A DNA stretch of 64,000 bases from Odoribacter sp. (GTDB lineage Bacteria; Bacteroidota; Bacteroidia; Bacteroidales; Prolixibacteraceae), in the NCBI GenBank assembly GCA_013824715.1, contig PNOH01000005.1:1-64000 (forward strand), written 5' to 3'. The position numbers and the translations under genes were made by a program. Each line of letters begins with the position of its first letter. The first letter of the stretch is position 1. Positions 9,581-20,101 of this stretch are shown here, one piece after another. A model generated the notes under the pieces. The model saw only the letters and a program-made list of their open reading frames with translations, had not been told where the DNA came from and ran no database searches.

Positions 9581-11668
9581 ATGCTAAAAGCAATTATCAA
9601 AACGATTGTTAATCGTTACCATATTGAAGCCCAAAATGATATCTTGAAAATTATTGGCCTTCATGTGTTTATCATTCTCGGATTATTGACCGGTCTGGTC
9701 TTGTTTATACGCGACCTGACCGGCATCTCGGCTGATCCTTGTTTACCTGGCGATATTTCGATTCTCCTTATTTTTGGAATTGCGCTGTATGTATTGCTTT
9801 ATATCCGGATTAACTGGGCTTTACAAATTTTTTTCCTGATTCCATTAATTCCCTATTTTTTCTTCATCTCTCCTTCCACCGCAATTCTGCCCAATCACCT
9901 TTCTGTTCCGGATACTTTACTGACACTGACCCCTTTTTTGTTATTATTTCTGCTTTTCAGTGATAATAAAAAGGACATTTCCATTTTTTTTGTGTTTTCC
10001 TTTTTAACTCTTGGCCTTCATGTTTACCTGTCTGGATTATCTGATTATTTGTTCCAGTTCAAATGGGAGGCCGGAACAATTTTTATAAATCCTTTTTTAA
10101 CTCTTTCAGCTTTTTATCTTGTATCACTTCTGATTGCATGGAAATTTCAAAATGTCATCAATAAATTGACCGAAGAAAAGGAAAAGACAGAAAGTATTAT
10201 TAATCAAACCATTCGAAATCTTCCTCTGGGAATGTTGTTACTTGAAGTGGTTCAGGATGAATTTGGAACCCCGTCGCATCTGGTCGTTCGTAAAACCAAT
10301 CTTGCTTTTGAGCGGCTTTTCAGAATAACCTCACGTGAATTAAAAGATCAAAAAACGGATGATGTGTTTCCTAAAATATTCAGAAGTTCCTTCGACTGGA
10401 ATAAACAATACATAAATTCGAAAAAAAATCATTTCACCTTTTACCTCGACCGGCTGGATAAACATTATGAAGTGGATACCTTCAATCTCGCCAATAACCA
10501 GATTGTAAGTTTATTTACCGATATCACAGTTAAGCAACGGACAATTATTGAACTGGAGGAAAGTAAACTGCGTTATCAGGTGCTTCTGGAAGCCATTCCG
10601 GATTTGTTTTTTATTATTGACAAAGAAGGTGTTTATGTCGATTTTGTTTTCAAAGCTTCAGAAGCGCTAAAAATAAAACCGGATGACATTATCGGAAATT
10701 CGATTTTTGAAGTTGGATTTTCAGAAAAAATGTCGAGTAAAATATTCCAATGTATCCAAAGCTGTATTGAACTTGATTCCATCGAAACTATAGAATATGC
10801 TTTGGAACTTGAAGGTTCGTCGGCTATGTTCGAAATGCGGATTGTAAGACTTTCTGATCATTCAGTTATTTCGCTGGCTCGCGATATCTCGAAACGTAAA
10901 CTGGCTGAAATCCAAATGGAAGAAGCTAAAAATAAAGCGGAGGAAGCTGACCGGTTAAAAACCGCTTTCCTTGCCAATATTTCGCACGAAATAAGAACTC
11001 CGATGAATGCCATCATCGGATTCTCTAAAATGATAGGTTCTCCGGAGTTTGACGATGCGGAGAAGAGTAAATTTGTTGAGATCATTATCACAAACGGAAA
11101 AGTATTGCTGACCTTGATCAACGATATGATCAGCCTCTCTAAAATTGAAAGCAACACACTGGTGGTAAAAAAAGCGCCTTGCAAGGTCAATGACTTGATG
11201 GTTTCTCTTTATAAAGAATTTGGTTACGACCTGGAAGATCATAAAAACATCAAACTAAAGGTAAATTGTGAAAATTCAAATCAGAAATTTGCGATTACTA
11301 CCGACCCGGTTTTGCTTCAATCAATATTACAAAAACTTATCGAAAACGGAATTAAATTTACTGAGGAAGGCGAGGTTGAGTTTGGTTACCGGATTCTTGA
11401 AACAAACTATCTTGAATTTTTTGTGCGTGATACCGGTATCGGAATCGCCGAAAGGGATCAGGAACGGATTTTTGAAAGGTTCCACCAGCTCGACAACCGG
11501 ACAATTCGCGCTTATGAAGGCACCGGTTTAGGTTTATCCATTGCCCAGCACTATGTACGTTTGCTTGGTGGCAGTTTAAGTGTAAAATCGAAGCTTAAAA
11601 TGGGATCAACGTTCTCGTTTACCATTCCATACAAGAAAGAGGAAAGTCCGCTGAAAATTGTCCGCTAA
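9581..11668 (+). CDS. PAS-domain sensor histidine kinase
   Basis: N-terminal TM region, PAS regions, FLANISHEIRTPMNAIIGFS H-box, GTGLGLSIAQHYV. Confidence 0.92.
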   Translation: MLKAIIKTIVNRYHIEAQNDILKIIGLHVFIILGLLTGLVLFIRDLTGISADPCLPGDISILLIFGIALYVLLYIRINWALQIFFLIPLIPYFFFISPSTAILPNHLSVPDTLLTLTPFLLLFLLFSDNKKDISIFFVFSFLTLGLHVYLSGLSDYLFQFKWEAGTIFINPFLTLSAFYLVSLLIAWKFQNVINKLTEEKEKTESIINQTIRNLPLGMLLLEVVQDEFGTPSHLVVRKTNLAFERLFRITSRELKDQKTDDVFPKIFRSSFDWNKQYINSKKNHFTFYLDRLDKHYEVDTFNLANNQIVSLFTDITVKQRTIIELEESKLRYQVLLEAIPDLFFIIDKEGVYVDFVFKASEALKIKPDDIIGNSIFEVGFSEKMSSKIFQCIQSCIELDSIETIEYALELEGSSAMFEMRIVRLSDHSVISLARDISKRKLAEIQMEEAKNKAEEADRLKTAFLANISHEIRTPMNAIIGFSKMIGSPEFDDAEKSKFVEIIITNGKVLLTLINDMISLSKIESNTLVVKKAPCKVNDLMVSLYKEFGYDLEDHKNIKLKVNCENSNQKFAITTDPVLLQSILQKLIENGIKFTEEGEVEFGYRILETNYLEFFVRDTGIGIAERDQERIFERFHQLDNRTIRAYEGTGLGLSIAQHYVRLLGGSLSVKSKLKMGSTFSFTIPYKKEESPLKIVR

Positions 11669-11669
11669 T

Positions 11670-11716
11670 TCAGTCCATCAATCCATCAGTCTTTCAATCC
11701 ATCAGTCCATCAGTCA
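11670..11716. repeat. Short tandem word repeat (CAGTCCAT/CAATCCAT)
   Basis: CAGTCCATCAATCCATCAGTCTTTCAATCCATCAGTCCATCAGTC. Confidence 0.85.
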
Positions 11717-11719
11717 TTA

Positions 11720-13009
11720 TTACCTGATTGCCGAATTAAGGTTCGTAAACCCGACCAGGCGGTCGTACCGGCCAGCCTGATCGCGATAATAGGCAAATAT
11801 CTGGTAATCGTTTTCGGTCATATAATAAGTTCCTTCCAGATTTACCGAATCTGCTTTTTTTGCCCCGTCAGGAACATAAACGTATTGGTAATTGTAATAT
11901 CCTTGCTTGAGCAGCAACGAAAGTTCATAGCCGGCGCTTAAAAAATTCCATTTCATTTCGTTTGTTTTGTTGGCATTCCAGCCCGTTAATGCGCCAAATA
12001 CATTTACCGATCCGCCGGCCAACTGGCTTTGCATGGGTAAATAAAAATGCACAAACATATAATCACATTCTGTATCAAAATCAGTCACCCGGTCCTGGCT
12101 TTCGATAACGTAATTGCCATTCATCTCTTTATATGGGCTGTATTTTTTATTGCTTCGGATGGCATCGGGGAGAACCGTTACATGATAATAAGGCCTGATG
12201 AATTTGATGTCCTCAATATTTTCACCGTTGTACCTTCTTGTCCGGACGTCAAAATACCTGAATTCATTTCCGCCCGGAAATACATTTTCTTTATTGTAGT
12301 CGTAATCCAACACATTATCACGAATGAAACTGGGTCTCAGGTTAAGGATGGCATTATCCCACCGCCTGTTCTGCATCAGCACAACTTTAATATCTTCACG
12401 CGGGTTCAGGAGTTTTAATTGCTGGTTGATTATTTTAAAATCAACCTCCTGATTTTCGCCATTGAACGGATCGAAGGTTGCTTTTTTCACCAGTCCTTCA
12501 ATTTTGATTAAAGGCTCAACCACATAAAATCTTTGGATTAAAACCAGATTTTCGCGGTTGTTTTCCTCGAAAACCACTAATGCGTAATTTCCTGAATATT
12601 TTGGGGCACAATCATCATTGGGAATCTGTACCTGATAGTTTACAAATCTGACCGTCGTATTAAAGCTCATTGCATAATCTGTAACCGGGTTATCCGGGAA
12701 TCCGGACAGGTATTCGCTCTGTTGAATATAGGATTCATTCCAGTTTACATCGCAATGAATTAGAGTATAGGTAAAGTTTTTTACATCTTCGGCAAGTTCA
12801 TCAAATTTAAGCGCCAGTTTAGCATCGCTTCCAAGCTCGATTACCGGATTTGAAAGTTCATTTCCGATCCGGTATAACTGAACTGATTTGATTTCTTCGC
12901 GGTAAACTGCATTCTGATAATAAAACGGATCAGTTTTTTTTGAAGCTCCTGAATTTAACGTTAAGATAACATTCAGGATGATAAAAAAGAGCGCTATTTT
13001 ACGGTTCAT
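11720..13009 (-). CDS. DUF5103 protein (type IX secretion system Plug-like)
   Basis: Signal peptide; FTYTLIHCDVNW, SGNYALVVFE, FFYL patterns characteristic of DUF5103. Confidence 0.85.
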   Translation of the reverse strand: MNRKIALFFIILNVILTLNSGASKKTDPFYYQNAVYREEIKSVQLYRIGNELSNPVIELGSDAKLALKFDELAEDVKNFTYTLIHCDVNWNESYIQQSEYLSGFPDNPVTDYAMSFNTTVRFVNYQVQIPNDDCAPKYSGNYALVVFEENNRENLVLIQRFYVVEPLIKIEGLVKKATFDPFNGENQEVDFKIINQQLKLLNPREDIKVVLMQNRRWDNAILNLRPSFIRDNVLDYDYNKENVFPGGNEFRYFDVRTRRYNGENIEDIKFIRPYYHVTVLPDAIRSNKKYSPYKEMNGNYVIESQDRVTDFDTECDYMFVHFYLPMQSQLAGGSVNVFGALTGWNANKTNEMKWNFLSAGYELSLLLKQGYYNYQYVYVPDGAKKADSVNLEGTYYMTENDYQIFAYYRDQAGRYDRLVGFTNLNSAIR

Positions 13010-13201
13010 TTTTAATCCAATTTTATGAAAATATTGAGAAAAACAGCTCAGATAGGAAAAATCAAAAAAAAATGTGATATTTTGATAACGATTTCAAATG
13101 GAAAAATATTTCAATGAATATAAGTTTGTCAAACAAAGATTGTGAAAAGTTTTTAAATCCGTACTTTTAAAAACTCAATATTAACCATACAAGGGAATAC
13201 A

Positions 13202-14557
13202 ATGTTAAAGGTTATCAATTTAAAACGTGGATTAGATATCCGTTTAAAAGGGGATGCCGAAAAAGTTCTTGCAGCGTCGGTCGAAGCAGAAAAGGTTGCC
13301 CTTAAACCGACCGACTTCCCCGGGCTCATACCAAAAATTCTGGTGAAGGCCGGACAGGAAGTAAAAGCCGGGGATCCGATTTTTTTCGATAAATACAATC
13401 CTGAAATTTTACTTACTGCTCCTACCAGTGGTGAAGTATTGGCTGTGAACAGAGGTGAACGAAGAAAGGTCCTGGAAATCGTTATTAAAGCTGATGGTAA
13501 ATACAGTTCTGTTGAATTTGCTAAAGCTGATCCTCAAAAACTCTCGCGCGAAGAAATTAAAGAAGTTTTGAAGAAGAGCGGATTGTGGGCGTTTTTGAAA
13601 CAAAGACCTTATGGTACTGTCGCAAAACCCGAAAGCACCCCGCTTCATATTTTTATTTCAGGTTTTAATTCAGCCCCTTTGGCTCCCGATTATGAGTTTG
13701 TACTGAAAGATCAGGCATCTGCATTTCAAACCGGGATTAACGCGCTTGCAAAATTAACCGACGGCAATATTCACGTCGGAATTCGCCCCGATCAGGCAAA
13801 CGGTTTCTTCTCAGGTATAAAAAACATTGAAACCACACAGTTTTCAGGTCCGCATCCGGCCGGAAATGTTGGTGTTCAGATTCATCATGTCAGTCCGATC
13901 AGCAAGGGAGACCTCATTTGGACAATTAATCCGCAGGAAGTAATTTATATGGGCCGCTTATTCGAATCAGGAAAAATTGATTTTTCAAAAATCATCGCGC
14001 TTACTGGTTCTGAAGTCGTGGCTCCTAAATATTACAAGGTTATTCATGGATCTTGTCTTTCAAATCTGCTGAAAAAAGCAACGCGCCAGGAAGGAAAAGA
14101 ACGTATTATTTCAGGTAATGTGTTAACCGGTTCTCAGGTTGAAGCTGATGATTTTCTGGGATTTTACGATCAACAGGTTACCGTAATCCCGGAAGGTGAT
14201 TATTATGAATTTTTAGGCTGGGCAATGCCACGAATAAACAAATTTAGTATTTCCCATTCGTATTTTTCATGGCTTACCCCAAATAAAAAATACAAAGCCG
14301 ATTCAAACCTGAATGGAGAAGAGAGGGCTTTAGTAGTGACAGGACAATATGACAAAGTGCTCCCTATGGATATACTTCCGGTATTCCTGATGAAAGCCAT
14401 TATTGCCGGCGATATCGACAAGATGGAACAGTTGGGTATATATGAAGTTATAGAAGAAGATCTTGCTTTGTGCGAATATGTATGTACTTCGAAAATTGAA
14501 GTTCAGGGCATTTTACGCGATGGGATTACTTTGATGATTAAAGAACTGGGTAATTAA
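13202..14557 (+). CDS. nqrA: Na+-translocating NADH:quinone reductase subunit A
   Basis: 451 aa; first gene of complete nqr cluster. Confidence 0.95.
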   Translation: MLKVINLKRGLDIRLKGDAEKVLAASVEAEKVALKPTDFPGLIPKILVKAGQEVKAGDPIFFDKYNPEILLTAPTSGEVLAVNRGERRKVLEIVIKADGKYSSVEFAKADPQKLSREEIKEVLKKSGLWAFLKQRPYGTVAKPESTPLHIFISGFNSAPLAPDYEFVLKDQASAFQTGINALAKLTDGNIHVGIRPDQANGFFSGIKNIETTQFSGPHPAGNVGVQIHHVSPISKGDLIWTINPQEVIYMGRLFESGKIDFSKIIALTGSEVVAPKYYKVIHGSCLSNLLKKATRQEGKERIISGNVLTGSQVEADDFLGFYDQQVTVIPEGDYYEFLGWAMPRINKFSISHSYFSWLTPNKKYKADSNLNGEERALVVTGQYDKVLPMDILPVFLMKAIIAGDIDKMEQLGIYEVIEEDLALCEYVCTSKIEVQGILRDGITLMIKELGN

Positions 14558-14570
14558 CAAGAGATTTAAG

Positions 14571-15734
14571 ATGAAATCACTCCGAAAATTTATAGACAAA
14601 AATAAGCCGCTTTTTCAAAAAGGCGGTAAGCTGGCCAAATTCGGATCAACGTTTGGCGCTATCGAAACATTCCTGTTTACACCCAATCATACTTCCAAAT
14701 CAGGAGTTCACATTCATGACGCTATTGATTTAAAAAGGACAATGACTGTTGTGATTTTGGCTTTGGTTCCTGCTTTGCTTTTCGGAAGCTGGAATATTGG
14801 CTATCAGAACGGTCTTGCATTTGGTATCGAAAGAAGCCTGGTTGAAAACTTCCTTTTCGGATTTATGAAAATACTTCCTATCATGGTTGTATCATACGGG
14901 GTCGGACTTGGTATTGAATTCATTTCCGCACAAATCCGGGGGCATGAAGTTAACGAAGGATATCTGGTGACAGGAATATTAATCCCCTTAATTCTGCCGG
15001 TAAACATTCCTCTTTGGATGGTTGCCCTTGCCGTAACTTTTGCCGTAATTTTTGGTAAAGAAATCTTTGGCGGAACAGGTTATAACATCATGAATGTGGC
15101 GCTAATGGCCCGGGCGTTTTTATTCTTTGCGTATCCAATGCAAATGTCAGGCGATGCTGTTTGGATATACGAATTACCCAGCAAACTTCCTGTCGATGGT
15201 TTTTCAGGAGCGACACCCCTTGCTCAGATGGCGCAAGGGGCAGGCGCTAAAATGGCCTCATTTGGCGATATGTTCATGGGGTTCATTCCAGGTTCGATCG
15301 GTGAAACTTCAACACTAGCCATTTTAATTGGAGCCGCAATCCTGATTTTTACAGGTATCGGAAGTTGGAAAATTATGCTTTCAACAGTACTGGGAGCGCT
15401 GGCTATCGGGTTCCTTTGTAATATTCTGGCTGTAAACGAATATATGGCTTTACCTCCTTACTATCATTTGGTAATGGGTGGGTTTGCATTTGGGACCGTT
15501 TTTATGGCTACCGATCCTGTAACTGCATCACATACCGAAAAAGGCAAATGGATTTATGGTTTTATGATTGGGGTTTTTGCGGTGCTGATCCGTGTTTTCA
15601 ATCCTGCTTATCCCGAAGGAATGATGTTAGCCATTCTGCTTATGAATGTTTGGTCTCCGCTTATTGATTATTTTGTTGTGGAGGGTCATATCAAACGCAG
15701 ACTAAAAAGAGCCAAATTGAAAGGTAACACTTAA
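14571..15734 (+). CDS. nqrB: NQR subunit B
   Basis: VDGFSGATPLAQM covalent FMN Thr motif; multi-TM. Confidence 0.96.
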   Translation: MKSLRKFIDKNKPLFQKGGKLAKFGSTFGAIETFLFTPNHTSKSGVHIHDAIDLKRTMTVVILALVPALLFGSWNIGYQNGLAFGIERSLVENFLFGFMKILPIMVVSYGVGLGIEFISAQIRGHEVNEGYLVTGILIPLILPVNIPLWMVALAVTFAVIFGKEIFGGTGYNIMNVALMARAFLFFAYPMQMSGDAVWIYELPSKLPVDGFSGATPLAQMAQGAGAKMASFGDMFMGFIPGSIGETSTLAILIGAAILIFTGIGSWKIMLSTVLGALAIGFLCNILAVNEYMALPPYYHLVMGGFAFGTVFMATDPVTASHTEKGKWIYGFMIGVFAVLIRVFNPAYPEGMMLAILLMNVWSPLIDYFVVEGHIKRRLKRAKLKGNT

Positions 15735-15746
15735 AAAAGGAGAACT

Positions 15747-16454
15747 ATGAAGAACTTTAGTAATACCTATATATTTATCTTTTCCATCGTCATGGTTGTT
15801 ATTGTAGCTTTGCTGCTGTCATTAGCTGCCATGCAATTAAAACCATTTCAGGATAAGAATATTGAAGTGGAAAAAAAACAAAACATTCTCGCTTCGATCC
15901 GGATTAAATCCACGGTAAAGGACGCTGTTGATTTATATGGCAAATATATTACCGACAGTTATGTAGTCAATAATAAAGGTGAAAAACAGGAAGGCGTGGA
16001 AGCATTTACTGTTGAGTTAAAGAATGAACTTGGCAAACCTGTTTTGGAAAGATTATTGCCTGTTTATGTTGGTACACTCGACGACCAATCGAAGGCTTAT
16101 GTAATGCCGCTTCGTGGCAAAGGTCTTTGGGGCCCGATCTGGGGATATATTTCGTTACAACCTGATATGAATACGGTTTATGGTTCTGTGTTTGACCATC
16201 AGGGCGAAACTCCGGGACTTGGCGCTGAGATTTCAACCGAATGGTTTCAAAAACCTTTCATCGGAAAAACAATCTTTAAAGACTCAACAGAGTTTGTCTC
16301 CATAAAAGTATTGAAAGGCGGAGCAAAGAAAGACGATCCACATGCTGTGGATGCCATTTCAGGAGGAACAATCACCTCCAAATCGCTTGAGGCCATGCTT
16401 GATTCGTGTTTGGTTCAATACAAACCTTATTTCATTCAAAACCGTCACAAATAA
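15747..16454 (+). CDS. nqrC: NQR subunit C
   Basis: FMN-binding domain, DAISGGTITSKS flavinylation motif. Confidence 0.95.
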   Translation: MKNFSNTYIFIFSIVMVVIVALLLSLAAMQLKPFQDKNIEVEKKQNILASIRIKSTVKDAVDLYGKYITDSYVVNNKGEKQEGVEAFTVELKNELGKPVLERLLPVYVGTLDDQSKAYVMPLRGKGLWGPIWGYISLQPDMNTVYGSVFDHQGETPGLGAEISTEWFQKPFIGKTIFKDSTEFVSIKVLKGGAKKDDPHAVDAISGGTITSKSLEAMLDSCLVQYKPYFIQNRHK

Positions 16455-16466
16455 AACCCGAAAACA

Positions 16467-17099
16467 ATGAGCATATTATCATCAAAAAACTTCAAACTGT
16501 TGGCGAATCCTCTGAATTTAGAGAATCCGGTAACGGTGCAGATCCTGGGAATTTGTTCGGCCCTGGCAGTGACCACCAAATTGAAACCTGCTATTGTGAT
16601 GGGACTATCGGTTATCGTAGTTACAGCCTTCTCTAACCTGGCTATTTCTGCGATGCGTCAATATATCCCACCACGTATCCGCATCATTGTACAATTGGTT
16701 GTGGTTGCCTCGATGGTAATTCTGGTTGACCAGCTTCTAAGGGCATTTGTTTACGATGTCAGCAAACAACTTTCTGTTTACGTCGGTTTGATCATCACCA
16801 ATTGTATCATCATGGGCCGGTTGGAAGCTTTTGCGATGGGGAACAAACCGTGGCCTTCGTTCATGGATGGAATTGGAAACGGAATTGGTTATTCCATTAT
16901 ATTGATTGTAGTGGCCTTTATTCGTGAACTCTTTGGGTCGGGGGCCATACTTGGATTTCAGGTTGTACCACAATCGTTTTACGATGCGGGATACATTAAT
17001 AACGGAATGATGATTATGCCTACGATGGCCCTGGTTTTGGTTGGTGTTATTATCTGGATACAACGCAGCTTTAATAAAGAACTCATTGAAAAAGATTAA
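16467..17099 (+). CDS. nqrD: NQR subunit D
   Basis: Multi-TM, GICSALAVTT, AFAMGNKPWPS. Confidence 0.96.
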   Translation: MSILSSKNFKLLANPLNLENPVTVQILGICSALAVTTKLKPAIVMGLSVIVVTAFSNLAISAMRQYIPPRIRIIVQLVVVASMVILVDQLLRAFVYDVSKQLSVYVGLIITNCIIMGRLEAFAMGNKPWPSFMDGIGNGIGYSIILIVVAFIRELFGSGAILGFQVVPQSFYDAGYINNGMMIMPTMALVLVGVIIWIQRSFNKELIEKD

Positions 17100-17119
17100 T
17101 TCCTGTAAATAAAACGATT

Positions 17120-17737
17120 ATGCAAGAAATTATAAACATATTCATACGGTCGGTTTTTATTGACAATATGATCTTCGCCTACTTTATCGGGATGTGTTCA
17201 TATCTGGCTGTCTCGAAAACAGTTAAAACCTCGATTGGATTGGGCGTTGCAGTAATTTTTGTTCAGATTATTACCGTTCCAATCAATTATTTTCTTTTGG
17301 AATATGTAATGAAACCGGGTGCTTTGGCCTGGATGAGCGATAGTTTCAAAGATGTTGACCTTTCCTTTTTAAGCTTTATGGTTTACATTGCTACCATTGC
17401 TGCAATGACACAACTGGTTGAGATGATCATTGAGAAATTCTCGCCTGCCTTATATAATTCATTAGGCATTTTCCTTCCGTTGATTGCGGTGAATTGCGCC
17501 ATCCTTGCCGGATCATTATTTATGGAACAACGCGAGTATAAAAATATTGGTGAAGTTTTATCATGGGGCTTAGGTTCGGGGGTTGGCTGGATGCTGGCAA
17601 TTGTATCGCTTGCGGCTGTCCGTGAAAAACTGAAATACAACAAAATCCCAGCTCCATTAAGAGGAATTGGTATCACGTTTATCATTACAGGCTTAATGGG
17701 AATTGCTTTCATGAGCTTCCTCGGAATTAAAGTTTAA
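17120..17737 (+). CDS. nqrE: NQR subunit E
   Basis: DNMIFAYFIGMCSYLAVSK; AVNCAILAGSLFM. Confidence 0.96.
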   Translation: MQEIINIFIRSVFIDNMIFAYFIGMCSYLAVSKTVKTSIGLGVAVIFVQIITVPINYFLLEYVMKPGALAWMSDSFKDVDLSFLSFMVYIATIAAMTQLVEMIIEKFSPALYNSLGIFLPLIAVNCAILAGSLFMEQREYKNIGEVLSWGLGSGVGWMLAIVSLAAVREKLKYNKIPAPLRGIGITFIITGLMGIAFMSFLGIKV

Positions 17738-17758
17738 TACGAACAAAATTCAAATCCA

Positions 17759-19015
17759 ATGATATTAGGTTCAGTCATTTTTGTAATAATTTCAAGCATA
17801 GTGGCCTTTTTGGTTATTGTTCTGGTATTGGTTTCGGCCTTGTTATATGCCCGTGCCAAACTCACTGCAGTGGGTCAGGTACAAATCAGCATTAACGATG
17901 AAAAGGAAGTTACTGTTAATCCTGGCAGTTCACTGCTTTCCACCTTATCCGAAAGTGGAATATTTCTTCCTTCTGCCTGTGGTGGCGGAGGTACATGCGC
18001 ACAATGTCGTTGTCAGGTAGTAGAAGGTGGCGGCTCGATTCTTGCCACCGAAACCGATCATTTTACCCGAAAAGAACAACAGGAACACTGGCGGCTTGGT
18101 TGTCAGGTAAAGGTTCGGGAAGACATGAAAATCAAGGTTCCGGAACACATACTTGGCGTAAAAAAATGGGAATGCGAAGTTGTTTCAAACAACAATGTGG
18201 CTACTTATATAAAAGAGTTTGTAGTGAAACTTCCTGAGGGTGAAAGCCTGAATTTCAAATCAGGTGGATACATCCAGATTGATGTGCCGGAAATTACTGT
18301 TGATTTCAAAGATATCATCATTGGCGACGAATACCGCCCGGAATGGGAACGATATGGCATGTTTAAACTTCAGATGAAAAATCCGGAACCAACATTCCGC
18401 GCTTATTCAATGGCCAATCACCCTTCCGAAGGAAATATTATAATGCTTAACATTCGTATTGCAACTCCTCCATTTGACCGGGTTAATGGTGGATTTCAGA
18501 AAATAAATCCCGGAATTTGTTCTTCCTTCGTCTTTTCACGGAACCCTGGTGACAAAGTGACTATTTCAGGCCCCTATGGGGAATTCTTTCTGAAAAAGAA
18601 CGATAACGAAATGATGTTTATTGGCGGTGGCGCCGGTATGGCGCCCATGCGTTCACATCTTTTCCACTTGTTCCATACGGTAAAAGAAACCAAAAAGAAA
18701 ATTTCTTTCTGGTATGGCGCCCGTTCATGGAGGGAAGTATTCTACTACGAAGAATTTACCGACATTCAGAACAGGTTTCCAAATTTCACATTTAACCTTG
18801 CCCTCTCTGATCCTCAGCCCGAAGATAACTGGACCGGCCATAAAGGCTTTATCCATCAGGTAATTTACGATCAGTACCTGAGTAAACATGAGGAACCCGA
18901 AGAAATTGATTATTACCTTTGTGGTCCGCCAATGATGAACAACGCAGTAAACAAGATGTTGTATGATTTAGGAGTACCTGACGAAAACGTCATGTTTGAT
19001 GATTTTGGCGGATAA
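17759..19015 (+). CDS. nqrF: NQR subunit F
   Basis: 2Fe-2S ferredoxin motif CGGGGTCAQCRC plus FAD/NADH domain (YLCGPPMMN). Confidence 0.97.
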   Translation: MILGSVIFVIISSIVAFLVIVLVLVSALLYARAKLTAVGQVQISINDEKEVTVNPGSSLLSTLSESGIFLPSACGGGGTCAQCRCQVVEGGGSILATETDHFTRKEQQEHWRLGCQVKVREDMKIKVPEHILGVKKWECEVVSNNNVATYIKEFVVKLPEGESLNFKSGGYIQIDVPEITVDFKDIIIGDEYRPEWERYGMFKLQMKNPEPTFRAYSMANHPSEGNIIMLNIRIATPPFDRVNGGFQKINPGICSSFVFSRNPGDKVTISGPYGEFFLKKNDNEMMFIGGGAGMAPMRSHLFHLFHTVKETKKKISFWYGARSWREVFYYEEFTDIQNRFPNFTFNLALSDPQPEDNWTGHKGFIHQVIYDQYLSKHEEPEEIDYYLCGPPMMNNAVNKMLYDLGVPDENVMFDDFGG

Positions 19016-19024
19016 AACGACAAC

Positions 19025-19831
19025 ATGATTTATCATCGTAAATTCATACATCCGAAATCAAAAACCTGGGTTGTTTTTGTTCATGGAGCCGGAGGCAGCA
19101 ATGTAGTCTGGTTTCGTCAGTTAAAAGAGTTTAAAAAGCATTTTAACGTACTTCTGGTTGACTTGCGTGGCCACGGTAAATCGAAACCCGAAATTCAGGA
19201 AGAAGATTCGGTATATTCATTTAACGAAGTTGCATTAGATGTCATCCGGATTATGGATCATCTGGAAATCAGAAAAGCTCATTTGGTAGGAATTTCATTG
19301 GGCTGTGTGGTTATCCGGGCCATTGATAAAATTGCGCCTGGAAGAGCTGAGTCTATCATTTTGGGAGGTGCAATTATTCAATTCAATAAAACAATCAAAG
19401 TATTAATTGGGATGGCGAAAATCCTGAATTCGGTTTTGCCTTATATGTGGCTCTACAAACTGAATGCCTTAATACTGATGCCATACCGGAAACACCGTGA
19501 ATCGCGTAATATTTTCATTCAGGAAGCTATTAAACTTGGTGAAGATGAGTTTGCAAAATGGATGAAAATGACAAGGGAAATTAAAGCAAACCTGAAAGAT
19601 TTTTTGAGCCGCGAGCCATCGGCTCCTGTTTTATACCTGATGGGCGATGGTGACAATATGTTTTTACCAATGGTAGCCGATCTGGTGAAAAGACAGATTA
19701 ATGCAAGGCTGGAAGTCATCAAAAACAGCGGTCATTGCTGTAACCTCGATCAGGCTAACCTGTTCAACGAGATTTCAATTCATTTTATCAAAAGAAACTC
19801 CGGGAAGAAAGAACTGATTCAGGTGCAGTAG
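19025..19831 (+). CDS. Alpha/beta-hydrolase fold protein
   Basis: VHGAGGSN, DLRGHGKS, GISLGC nucleophile elbow, GHCCNLDQ. Confidence 0.85.
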   Translation: MIYHRKFIHPKSKTWVVFVHGAGGSNVVWFRQLKEFKKHFNVLLVDLRGHGKSKPEIQEEDSVYSFNEVALDVIRIMDHLEIRKAHLVGISLGCVVIRAIDKIAPGRAESIILGGAIIQFNKTIKVLIGMAKILNSVLPYMWLYKLNALILMPYRKHRESRNIFIQEAIKLGEDEFAKWMKMTREIKANLKDFLSREPSAPVLYLMGDGDNMFLPMVADLVKRQINARLEVIKNSGHCCNLDQANLFNEISIHFIKRNSGKKELIQVQ

Positions 19832-19849
19832 TTTAAACAGTTAAAAAAG

Positions 19850-20101
19850 TCAGCAAAAATACTTCGTTTTGGATTCCTCAAGTGAAAGTTGCTTAAAACG
19901 AAGTTCCTTTCTGGTCTTTGCCTGTTCCATTTTATCGAATGTTTGTGCACAGGTTACGCCATTCGCTTTCATATATTTATTACTACCTATATGAGTATTC
20001 GGAAAGTTTCCTCCCTTTTTAAACAATGTCTGTACTGCAAGCCCTACAAAAGCTAAAGCCATTATTACAACTGACAACAATATGACCTTTACAACTACCA
20101 T
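19850..20101 (-). CDS. Small single-TM protein, Cys-containing, convergent with nqr cluster
   Basis: 83 aa: N-terminal TM then FKKGGNFPNTHIGSNKYMKANGVTCAQTFDKMEQ. Confidence 0.7.
   Translation of the reverse strand: MVVVKVILLSVVIMALAFVGLAVQTLFKKGGNFPNTHIGSNKYMKANGVTCAQTFDKMEQAKTRKELRFKQLSLEESKTKYFC

Noticed and set aside
9581-11668. Phage or defence-island interpretation of the histidine kinase or TA region
   Set aside because: No integrase, phage structural, restriction-methylation or reverse transcriptase genes nearby.
12047-12418. 123-aa plus-strand ORF
   Set aside because: Antisense to the well-supported DUF5103 gene; low-complexity hydrophobic shadow.
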